64,000 nt of DNA from Hymenobacter amundsenii (lineage in GTDB: Bacteria; Bacteroidota; Bacteroidia; Cytophagales; Hymenobacteraceae), in assembly GCF_002204745.1 (NCBI RefSeq), contig NZ_NIRR01000007.1:62001-126000 (forward strand), in the 5' to 3' direction. The translations under genes and the position numbers were made by a program. Below the pieces are notes generated by a model. The model was not told where the DNA came from. It saw nothing but the letters and a program-made list of their open reading frames with translations, and made no database searches. Below, one piece after another: positions 41,495 through 48,673 of this stretch (its first letter is position 1; the number at the start of each line of letters is the position of its first letter).

Positions 41495-41917
41495 ATGACG
41501 CTTCCTTACACTACCGCCAATTACTCCACTATTACCCGTACGTTTGTCCTCTGGCTGCTGAGCAACGTTGGTGGCACGCTCTGGCTGTTGCTGGATTTTG
41601 CGTACGAGCGCCTCAACGATTACCCGATTGCCCTGATGGTGGGCCTGACGGCGGCGCTTATCTCGTTGGCCATTGTGCCGTTGGTAGTGCCCTTCTTCGC
41701 CCTCATGAGCCGCCTGCAAACCGACTGGTCGCGCCGCACGGTAGCCCTGACGGGTATTGTACTGTTTTTCCTGCTAGCCAACCACCTGTTGCTGGGCCTG
41801 ATTCCGCTGGAATCGGTGACCGATTTGCTGCCGTTTTCCTTGCCCTACGGTATTGCCGCGGTGCTGGGGGTGCTCTGGCTTTATGGCCCGGCCCGGCACG
41901 TGGCCACTCCCCGGTAG
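41495..41917 (+). CDS. Small membrane protein, four spans
   Basis: 140 residues with spans TFVLWLLSNVGGTLWLLLDF, LMVGLTAALISLAIVPLVVP, TVALTGIVLFFLLANHLLLG and LPYGIAAVLGVLWLYGPARH. No domain recognised. It is divergent from the regulator module and 81 bases before the methyltransferase gene; co-transcription with that gene is possible. Confidence 0.6.
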   Translation: MTLPYTTANYSTITRTFVLWLLSNVGGTLWLLLDFAYERLNDYPIALMVGLTAALISLAIVPLVVPFFALMSRLQTDWSRRTVALTGIVLFFLLANHLLLGLIPLESVTDLLPFSLPYGIAAVLGVLWLYGPARHVATPR

Positions 41918-41998
41918 GCCGCCCGCTAACACCGCGCGCTAGCAATGCCGGCCCCAGACCGCCCAACGCTACGCCTGCCTACCGCGTAAAGCCGGCAC

Positions 41999-42787
41999 AT
42001 GAAACTTCGCCTGCAGCTGTTTGAGTTCGAGGATTTGCCTTGGTTTCCGAAGGTAATTAGGGCCGGAATGATGGACTACCTTCGGTTCATGATTTCGGCC
42101 CTGGGCACCTACCGGCCCATTGTGCCGCTGCTGCTGGCCGCCCTACGCCACACCGGCAGCGCGCGCGTGCTGGAGCTCGGGGCCGGGGCCGGGGGTGGCA
42201 CGGCCGGCGTGTTGCGCGAGTTGCGCGCCACCGGCCTGCCCGACGCCCGCGTCTGCCTTACCGACCTGTACCCCCAGCCCGCCGCCTGGCAGGCCCTGCA
42301 AGCCGCCAACCCGGGCCTCGATTTCGAACCCACGACCGTAAACGCGCTAGCAGTGCCTGCCGCGCTGCCTGGTTTCCGCACCATTTTTTCGGCGTTCCAC
42401 CACTTCCCGCCCACCGCAGCCGAGGCCCTGCTGGCCGATGCCGTGCGGCGACGCTCCGGTATTGGGGTGTTTGAGGGCGCGGGCAAGCACTGGGCCGAGC
42501 TGCTGCTGGCCGTTACGGTGCTGCCGGTGGCCCAGCTGCTCATCACCCCGCTCATCCGGCCCTTCCGGTTCAGCCGGCTGTTTTTCACCTACGCCGTGCC
42601 CCTCATCCCGCTTTTCACCATCTGGGACGGCTGCGTGAGTATCCTGCGCATGTACCCGCCCGCACAACTGCTGGCCCTGGCCCACCGCGCCGACCCGGCC
42701 GGCACCTTCACCTGGCAGGCCGGTACCGTCCGCCACTGGTGGGGCCCGCGGGTTACGTATTTAATTGGGGTACCGAGAGGGAGTTGA
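41999..42787 (+). CDS. SAM-dependent methyltransferase-like protein with membrane segment
   Basis: 262 residues. The Rossmann SAM-binding motif I is ARVLELGAGAGGGTAGVLRE (about residues 55-74), with motif II at VCLTDLYPQPAAW and the FSAFHHFPPTAAEALLADAV region typical of class I enzymes. Unusually, the later part has a hydrophobic stretch (LLLAVTVLPVAQLLITPLIR and LFFTYAVPLIPLFTI), which suggests that it sits at the membrane. The substrate is unknown. It is followed by a UbiA-type prenyltransferase, so a lipid-quinone-like substrate is possible, but a palindrome separates the two. Confidence 0.7.
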   Translation: MKLRLQLFEFEDLPWFPKVIRAGMMDYLRFMISALGTYRPIVPLLLAALRHTGSARVLELGAGAGGGTAGVLRELRATGLPDARVCLTDLYPQPAAWQALQAANPGLDFEPTTVNALAVPAALPGFRTIFSAFHHFPPTAAEALLADAVRRRSGIGVFEGAGKHWAELLLAVTVLPVAQLLITPLIRPFRFSRLFFTYAVPLIPLFTIWDGCVSILRMYPPAQLLALAHRADPAGTFTWQAGTVRHWWGPRVTYLIGVPRGS

Positions 42788-42837
42788 GAAAGAACGTCAT
42801 GCAGAGCAGAGCGAAGAATGACGTTCTTTCCCAACTC
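42781..42837. repeat. Palindrome between the methyltransferase and UbiA-type genes
   Basis: GAGTTGAGAAAGAACGTCAT pairs with ATGACGTTCTTTCCCAACTC around a short AGAGCAGAGCGAAG core. It begins within the last codons of the methyltransferase gene. Confidence 0.65.
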
Positions 42838-42882
42838 CCGTAACTTTAGCATTTCCCCCTCCCCTCACGCACCCCACCTCCC

Positions 42883-43755
42883 TTGCCCCTCGCTCCTTAT
42901 AGGAAAGTATTGCCACTGCTGCGGATTCCGTTTTCGGTGTACCTGATGCCGGTTTTCTGGTTTGGCCTGAGCGCTTTGCGGGAGCCATTCAGTCCCTGGC
43001 GGGCCGTGTGCGTATTCGTGGTGCTGCACCTGCTGGCCTACCCCGCCTCCAACGGCTACAACAGCTACTACGACCGCGACGAGGGCAGTATCGGGGGTCT
43101 GCGCACGCCTCCTAAAGTGTCGCCCGAGCTGCTGCACCTGGTATGGGTTTTCGATGCGCTGGCGGTGGTAGGCGGCTGGCTGTTGAGCCCGGTTTTTGCG
43201 GGGCTGGTGGCCGTGTACCTGCTCGTATCGAAGGCGTATAGCTACGAGGGCATCCGCCTCAAAAAGTACCCGCTCCTGAGCACGGCCGTGGTCATTGTTT
43301 TCCAGGGAGCCTACACTTTCCTGATGACCCAAATAGGGGTAGGGGCCTCCAGCAGCCAGCTCTTGGCCTCCGACAACTTATTGCTAGCCCTCGTGAGCAG
43401 CCTGTTTTTGTGCGGCTCCTACCCGCTTACCCAAGTGTACCAGCACGCCGAAGATGCCCGCCGGGGCGACCGGACACTGAGCTTGCGCCTGGGCATTCGG
43501 GGTACGTTCGTGTTTGCCGGACTGGCCCTGGCCGCCGGGGCTGGCTTGCTGGCCTTCACCTACCTGCGCCGCCACGAACTCCTGCACTTGTTGCTGTTTC
43601 TGGTAGCCACCGGGCCGGTAGTCTGGCTGTTTGGGCGCTGGGCCTGGGCCGTGTGGCAGAACGAAGCCGCTGCCGATTTCGACCACACGATGCGGATGAA
43701 TCAGGTGTCGTCGATGTGCCTGAGCCTGGCTTTTGGGCTGATGCTGCTTTTTTAA
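42883..43755 (+). CDS. UbiA-family prenyltransferase
   Basis: Integral membrane prenyltransferase of 290 residues with about eight spans. The first Asp-rich motif is NSYYDRDEGSIGG (about 63-75, NxxxDxxxD-like); the second is YQHAEDARRGDRTLSLRLGI (DxxxGDxxT-like). Between them come KAYSYEGIRLKKYPLLSTAV and FQGAYTFLMTQIG. UbiA members make quinones, hemes or chlorophyll tails; which one here is not clear, and no other quinone gene is adjacent. The start used is TTG at 42883, giving an N-terminus of MPLAPYRKVLPLLRIPFSVY; the next in-frame Met is at residue 22, too close to the first span. Confidence 0.82.
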   Translation: MPLAPYRKVLPLLRIPFSVYLMPVFWFGLSALREPFSPWRAVCVFVVLHLLAYPASNGYNSYYDRDEGSIGGLRTPPKVSPELLHLVWVFDALAVVGGWLLSPVFAGLVAVYLLVSKAYSYEGIRLKKYPLLSTAVVIVFQGAYTFLMTQIGVGASSSQLLASDNLLLALVSSLFLCGSYPLTQVYQHAEDARRGDRTLSLRLGIRGTFVFAGLALAAGAGLLAFTYLRRHELLHLLLFLVATGPVVWLFGRWAWAVWQNEAAADFDHTMRMNQVSSMCLSLAFGLMLLF

Positions 43756-43870
43756 GCAGGGAGGAAGTGGTGGTAGGGCATCAGCAGGGCTTGTTGCCGG
43801 TTGCAATAGTGACTTGCTAACACTTCTATTTGCTTTACGTTAACCTGGTTCCCATCCTATTCCACCCACG

Positions 43871-44506
43871 ATGCGCCCGTTGCTCCTGCTCCTGCTGTCT
43901 CCACTTGCCATGGCCTGCTCCGGGCCAGCCAGCCAGTCTGCCGAATCGGTGACGGCGGCCCCGGAAGTAGCCGCCGACTCGGCCGCTACCGCCCCGCTAG
44001 AGCCGCTCGATACGGCTCGGGCTGCCACCATCGATGCCCAGGCCGACACCCTGCTTACGGCCCGCACCCGCCACGTATTCTCAGCCCCCGGCTCGCCCGA
44101 CGTATTTTCGCTGGTGTTACGCGGCCCGATGGTGCTCAGCGCCGAGGCAACCTTCACCATTACCACGGCCGATGGGCAGGTGATTTTCCGGGAAGTCCTG
44201 ACTGCTCCCGACCTGGAAGCGGCGCTGGTCTACGAAATGAAGAACAGCACGGCCACCCAGGCCGAGCGCGAAGCCTACGTCCGCCGCCGCGTGCGTGAGT
44301 TCTTCGCCGCCCAAAACTTCCAGCGGCCCGCCCTTGCCCAAACGGCCCCCTACCCCACTCCGGCCCCCGTTAGCCCCGACCGCGCCACCTGGAACGACCT
44401 GCGCCAGCGCCCCGATGCCGTGAGCTTCCACTACCTGATCGGCAAGGAAGACCGCCGCCGCCTTGCCTGGTCGCCGCTGAGCAAGCAGGTAGTACGCTTA
44501 CCCTAG
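43871..44506 (+). CDS. Hypothetical lipoprotein
   Basis: 211-residue lipoprotein. A short signal ends in the lipobox SPLAMAC, followed by an Ala/Ser/Glu/Thr-rich linker (SGPASQSAESVTAAPEVAAD). The folded part includes FSLVLRGPMVLSAEATFTIT and FREVLTAPDLEAALVYEMKN, and it ends LIGKEDRRRLAWSPLSKQVV. No family recognised. It points toward the DsbA-like gene. Confidence 0.7.
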   Translation: MRPLLLLLLSPLAMACSGPASQSAESVTAAPEVAADSAATAPLEPLDTARAATIDAQADTLLTARTRHVFSAPGSPDVFSLVLRGPMVLSAEATFTITTADGQVIFREVLTAPDLEAALVYEMKNSTATQAEREAYVRRRVREFFAAQNFQRPALAQTAPYPTPAPVSPDRATWNDLRQRPDAVSFHYLIGKEDRRRLAWSPLSKQVVRLP

Positions 44507-44603
44507 CCTCACCCCACCCAATCTTTGAGTTCCCACCAGCAGCGATGAAAGCCACTACAGCTTTCGATCCGGCCTTGCTGGTAGTCAAACCGTTCTGGTA
44601 GGA

Positions 44604-45275
44604 CTAGTCGCCCTGCTCCTCGGCCACCTGCGCCAGGGCCTGCTCCAGGTTGCGTGCGAAAACGTCGTAAGGCTGAAAACCTCGGCTGAGGACGTAGCCC
44701 TGGGAGCCGGCCCGCAGAATGATGGTGGGAAAACCCTGTACTCCGATGCGGCCCACGGCCTCAAACTCGCGGCGCACGGCGGCCCCGGTTTCGGGCAACT
44801 CAAATTGGCGGCTGAATTCCGGCACATCGAGTCCCAGCGCCTGCACCAACGGCCCATAAGTCCGCGCGTCGTTCAAATCCTCGCCCCGCTCAAACAGCGC
44901 CAGCTGGACTTCATGGGCGAAATCCAGCACCCGGCCCTGGGCATCGAGTTGGCGCACCACGTACAGGGCCCGGCCCGGGGCTTCGGAATCCTGGAAGTAG
45001 CTGCCGGCTTCGCCCAATTGTTTGTAGGCTTCGCCGAACCGCACGCCGGTAGCCTGCTCGACCTGGGGCATGGCGCCTACGATGTAGCCCCAGCCGGCCC
45101 CAATGGACTCGGCCCGCTCGCCAGCCAGCATGCCGCCGCTGAGCACGGCTACGGTGAGGCTGCCGGCAAAATTGGCCTGTACGCGTTGCATCACCGGGCT
45201 CATGCCATAGCACCAGCCGCAGTAGGCGTCATAGATATAGAGCAGCTCGGGTAAATCGTTGGGGGTGGGTTGCAT
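44604..45275 (-). CDS. DsbA-family thioredoxin-like oxidoreductase
   Basis: 223 residues with the active-site motif YDAYCGWCYGMSP near the N-terminus and a helical insertion typical of DsbA/FrnE-type proteins. The cis-Pro loop is GFPTIILRAG (V/I-P-T-I). There is no signal peptide from the ATG at 45275, so it is probably cytoplasmic, like FrnE-type isomerases. A frame extension to 45350 is less likely: a near-promoter (TACTTTG at 45282-45288 on this strand) lies 7 bases upstream of the ATG at 45275. Role: thiol-disulfide exchange; partner unknown. Confidence 0.84.
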   Translation of the reverse strand: MQPTPNDLPELLYIYDAYCGWCYGMSPVMQRVQANFAGSLTVAVLSGGMLAGERAESIGAGWGYIVGAMPQVEQATGVRFGEAYKQLGEAGSYFQDSEAPGRALYVVRQLDAQGRVLDFAHEVQLALFERGEDLNDARTYGPLVQALGLDVPEFSRQFELPETGAAVRREFEAVGRIGVQGFPTIILRAGSQGYVLSRGFQPYDVFARNLEQALAQVAEEQGD

Positions 45276-45354
45276 AGGTGGCAAAGTACCGGCCCGAAAA
45301 TGATTTGGCCAAATCGGGCTGAGTTGGTAGCAGCAACCCGGACATGTCAAAACC

Positions 45355-45440
45355 TGTTATATATCATTTTTATTTAACTTTTTCAATATTATTTTATATT
45401 TATAATAAATATAAGCTATAATTTTCTTATATTAGGTATA
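45355..45440. other. Very AT-rich tract upstream of a type IX-secreted protein gene
   Basis: About 85 bases with only around ten G or C in a 60 % GC genome. It contains the near-palindrome ATATTTATAATAAATAT. It may be a promoter/UP-type element or a binding site for nucleoid proteins; no TAnnTTTG is present. Confidence 0.55.
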
Positions 45441-45504
45441 CGATGAACCCCTTTATCAAGAATTTCTCTCCCTCTCCTTCAATTCGCCAACTGAATGATT
45501 CGTC

Positions 45505-46800
45505 ATGAAAACCTTCCTCTCCCCCCTGTTTATAGCCTTGGTGCTGCTGCTGGCAGGCACCCAAACCGCGCTGGGCCAATGCCGTTACACCACCAATACA
45601 GAGGTCCCTCCTGGTGGCAATTTTTCTGAGGCTTCTACCTGGACCAGGACTGATGAGACTTGCCCGCCTGTGCCGACCTCTTTCAGTATCATCACCATCG
45701 ATCGGCCGGTTACATTCAACCAGGACTTCACTGTATCGGGATCTACTAACGGCAAAACAGCGGGCAGCATGACCATTACCTCGGCCGGGTCGCTTACTGA
45801 GAATCCTTTGACGCCCACGCAGCACTTTACCCTCACCATCGACCACGGCATTCTGACCATAGACGCAGTTGCTAACCGGAGTGTGCCGCGGCTGAACGTG
45901 TCGGTTCTCGGCGTAAATTATACCCAACGGGGTATTTTTGTGGCCAAGGCAAATATTGGTGCCAATTCGACTGTAAATGTTAACTGCCTGATGTTAGGCA
46001 ACCAGGGCGGAATTGAACTAGGCAGCAATGCTATGCTCAATATAGCAGCCAACATTGATGTGGCGACCGGCAATGGCTCTATTGTAGGCACCAGTTCGAG
46101 TTCGCAGCCAGCAGAGGCACGTATTGCCGGGGTTTTCACGGGAATCAACGGAGGCACCCGCAACGTGTTTAGTGGCAACCTAAAATGGTGCATGGTTGGT
46201 GGGGAGTTCAGCAGCTGCATACCTACCGGACCAGTGCAAACACCCCCGGCAGGCGGCGACCCCGCCTGCAGGCCTCTGCCCGTTACGCTGGTCAGCTTCA
46301 CGGCCCAGGCCCAGCCTACCAGTGTGAAGCTTAACTGGGCCACGGCCACCGAACTCAACAACGCTTACTTCGAGGTGCAGCGCAGCCCCGATGGCCAGGC
46401 CTTCGCGGCCCTCGGCCGGGTCCAGGGCGCCGGCACCACCAGCACCGGAGCCGCATACAGCTTCACCGATGCCCGCCCCCTCACTGGGGCCGCTTATTAC
46501 CGCCTGCGCCAGGTCGACCATGACGGCACCGAGGCCTTTTCGGCCGTCGCGGCTGTTACCAGCAGCAGCAAGCCCGAGGCAACCTTCTTCCCCAACCCCG
46601 GTAGCACGGCCATCACGCTGCCTTCGGGCGCGGGTCAGCTAATTGAATACCGTATTTACACGACCACCGGCCGCACAATACTTACGGGCCGCGTGGCGGG
46701 CGGCACCTCTCTCGACGTGCAGCAGATTCCGGTTGGGCTCTACCTGCTTGAGCTTAGCACAGACGGCCAGCGCAACGTGCAACGCTTTGTACGGCAGTAG
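45505..46800 (+). CDS. Type IX-secreted surface protein with C-terminal sorting domain
   Basis: 431 residues. Signal peptide (LFIALVLLLAGTQTALGQ), then a repetitive beta region (about 30-240) with GSMTITSAGSLTENPLTP, IELGSNAMLNIAANIDVATG and similar turns, as in parallel beta-helices. A conserved module LPVTLVSFTAQAQPTSVKLNW leads to the type A sorting domain EATFFPNPGSTAITLPSGAG ... GLYLLELSTDGQRNVQRFVR. It should be exported across the outer membrane and anchored or released. A paralog lies directly downstream. Function is unknown, possibly adhesive. Confidence 0.82.
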   Translation: MKTFLSPLFIALVLLLAGTQTALGQCRYTTNTEVPPGGNFSEASTWTRTDETCPPVPTSFSIITIDRPVTFNQDFTVSGSTNGKTAGSMTITSAGSLTENPLTPTQHFTLTIDHGILTIDAVANRSVPRLNVSVLGVNYTQRGIFVAKANIGANSTVNVNCLMLGNQGGIELGSNAMLNIAANIDVATGNGSIVGTSSSSQPAEARIAGVFTGINGGTRNVFSGNLKWCMVGGEFSSCIPTGPVQTPPAGGDPACRPLPVTLVSFTAQAQPTSVKLNWATATELNNAYFEVQRSPDGQAFAALGRVQGAGTTSTGAAYSFTDARPLTGAAYYRLRQVDHDGTEAFSAVAAVTSSSKPEATFFPNPGSTAITLPSGAGQLIEYRIYTTTGRTILTGRVAGGTSLDVQQIPVGLYLLELSTDGQRNVQRFVRQ

Positions 46801-46809
46801 CCGATTTGG

Positions 46810-46867
46810 TTTCCCAACAAAAACGCCCGATTCGCACAGTGCGAGTCGGGCCGTTTTCGTTGGGAAA
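46810..46867 (+). terminator. Hairpin after the first sorting-domain gene
   Basis: Outer arms TTTCCCAACAAAAACG and CGTTTTCGTTGGGAAA pair with small mismatches. The inner stem is CCCGATTCGCAC with GTGCGAGTCGGG. It starts 10 bases past the stop codon. Confidence 0.7.
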
Positions 46868-47008
46868 GATTGATGGTCTCTACATTACTATAAATACGAA
46901 AGTGCAATATAGAATAGACTTAATGCCAAAAATATAGCTACATTCGCCCTGCTGCCGTAATCTTACGCAGTGCTTTCTTCTCTACGAACTGTCTAATTCA
47001 TTGCACCC

Positions 47009-48337
47009 ATGAAGCAAAAAATACTGTTCTGTTTGCTCCTCATTTGCCCGTTATTGGGTCTGAGCACCATTCCGTCGTTGGCTCAGTGTTTATACAGCAC
47101 TACATCAAGTGGCAACTTCAACTCCGTAATTATTGTAGGAGCCCCTACTAATGCAAACAACTGCCCTGCTTCCCCTTTTACCACTACCACTACTACCACT
47201 GGCGGCATCACTCTAAATACTTACACCATTGCAGCTAACGCAGTCCTGACTATCAATACTCAAGTTACGCTAAACGGTAACCTCTTAATACCCAATAACG
47301 CCACTCTTATTATTGGAGCAGGTGGTTCGCTCATTGAAGATGGCACTGCTCGGACTCTCACTGTTGATAAGGGAACTCTGACCGTAGCGGCCGTAAGCGA
47401 CCGTTCTGTCCCTCGCTTGCGGGTATCTATCCTTTCGATAGGAGCCAATAATACTGGAAGTGCTCCACCAACTGTAACTATTGGTGACAATTCGGCTATC
47501 CAAGTTGGTTGTTTCACGCTAGAAAACCAAGGCGGAATTGTTTTAGGCAACAATGCGCTACTCAACGTTTCTCGTGACGTTACCATAACTAATGGCAACG
47601 GATTAATTCAAGGACCCACCACTGGCGCGCCTGCAGGCATACGTGTGCAAGGGAGCTTTAGAGGTGTTGGAGGAGGCACCAATAATACCTTTACAGGTCT
47701 TATAACAACATGCTATCAACGGAATCCTGCTGTAATACCCTGTAACAACGGCACGGCACAGGATTTCCCACAAGGCAGTGCTGTTAATAATGACCCGACC
47801 TGCCGCAACGTACTTCCCGTCACGCTCACCAGTTTCTCTGCCACGGCCAAACCCGTAGGCGCACTCATCAGCTGGGCGACGGCTACAGAAGTGAACAATG
47901 CCTATTTCGAGGTGCAGCGTAGCGCCGATGGGCAGTCGTTTGTGGCTATTGGCAAGGTGCAGGGTTCGGGCACGACCAGCACCGGGGCCAAATACAGCTT
48001 CTCGGATACCCGGTCGCTGACTACTATGACCTATTACCGGCTGCGGCAGGTGGATCTGGACGGTACGGAAGCCTTCTCGGCCGTCGCTACCGTTGCCGCT
48101 AGCAGCGGTAAGCCCGTAGCCACGTTCTACCCCAACCCCGGCAATACGTCCATCACGCTGCCCAACACCCCGCAAATGGTGCAGTACCGCGTGTACACCA
48201 CCACCGGCCGGACGGTGCTGGCCGGCCGCGCCGCGGGTGGCACTGAACTAGATGTGCAGCGGGTACCCGCCGGGCTCTACTTCCTGGAGTTGATTACTGA
48301 TGGGCACCAGAACGTACAGCGCTTCGTGCGCCAGTAG
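47009..48337 (+). CDS. Type IX-secreted surface protein, paralog of the preceding gene
   Basis: 442 residues, with signal peptide (LFCLLLICPLLGLSTIPSLA) and the same plan: a beta-helix-like repetitive part with Thr runs (FTTTTTTTGGITLNTYTIAA), the module LPVTLTSFSATAKPVGALIS, and the sorting domain VATFYPNPGNTSITLPNTPQ ... GLYFLELITDGHQNVQRFVR. The C-terminal 180 residues are very similar to those of the first paralog; the N-terminal parts have diverged. The N-terminal half is about 43 % GC and the C-terminal half about 60 %, so the gene is a mosaic. The gene has no recognisable promoter motif. Confidence 0.82.
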   Translation: MKQKILFCLLLICPLLGLSTIPSLAQCLYSTTSSGNFNSVIIVGAPTNANNCPASPFTTTTTTTGGITLNTYTIAANAVLTINTQVTLNGNLLIPNNATLIIGAGGSLIEDGTARTLTVDKGTLTVAAVSDRSVPRLRVSILSIGANNTGSAPPTVTIGDNSAIQVGCFTLENQGGIVLGNNALLNVSRDVTITNGNGLIQGPTTGAPAGIRVQGSFRGVGGGTNNTFTGLITTCYQRNPAVIPCNNGTAQDFPQGSAVNNDPTCRNVLPVTLTSFSATAKPVGALISWATATEVNNAYFEVQRSADGQSFVAIGKVQGSGTTSTGAKYSFSDTRSLTTMTYYRLRQVDLDGTEAFSAVATVAASSGKPVATFYPNPGNTSITLPNTPQMVQYRVYTTTGRTVLAGRAAGGTELDVQRVPAGLYFLELITDGHQNVQRFVRQ

Positions 48338-48342
48338 ATATT

Positions 48343-48402
48343 CCCCGTAATAAGCCAAACGGCCCGCTTCGCACAATGCGAGCGCGTTTGCTTATTACGG
48401 GG
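48343..48402 (+). terminator. Hairpin after the second sorting-domain gene
   Basis: CCCCGTAATAAGCCAAAC pairs with GTTTGCTTATTACGGGG with one bulge. The loop contains GCTTCGCACAATGCGAGC, echoing the hairpin behind the first paralog. Confidence 0.65.
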
Positions 48403-48549
48403 TTTACGTTTATCGATATGTTCTCATGCACTACACCGTTCGGTTCTGGCCTCTACCGCAGTAGTTCCCACCATGCTTTCCCATTTCTTCGACGGAATGC
48501 GGATTGACTTCGTGTTGGAACAGGGCTTGATGAGCGGCAGCCTTGAGCT

Positions 48550-48664
48550 GCTAAAACGGCCGTAGCGCGAAGCTCCGGCTTCGCGTATCGCTGCTAACGA
48601 CCGCACCGGGCGGATTCGTTCAACGATACGCGAAGCCGGAGCTTCGCGCTACGGCCGTTTTAGC
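48550..48664 (-). repeat. Perfect 41-base inverted repeat directly behind rho
   Basis: Arms 48550-48590 and 48624-48664 are exact reverse complements with a 33-base spacer. Each arm itself contains the smaller palindrome CGAAGCTCCGGCTTCG. It starts 10 bases after the rho stop on the minus strand and could end rho transcription. Confidence 0.9.
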
Positions 48665-48673
48665 GGTCGGCGC

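Larger units (their letters stand above)
48338..48673. other. 336-base gap between the second sorting-domain gene and rho
   Basis: It holds two long inverted repeats (48343-48402 and 48550-48664). Between them a 30-codon frame at 48473-48565 exists but is too short to call. Confidence 0.5.

Noticed and set aside
48473..48565. 30-codon frame MLSHFFDGMRIDFVLEQ...
   Set aside because: It looks slightly protein-like but is too short, and its end lies in the 41-base inverted repeat; there is no start signal or homolog I can name.
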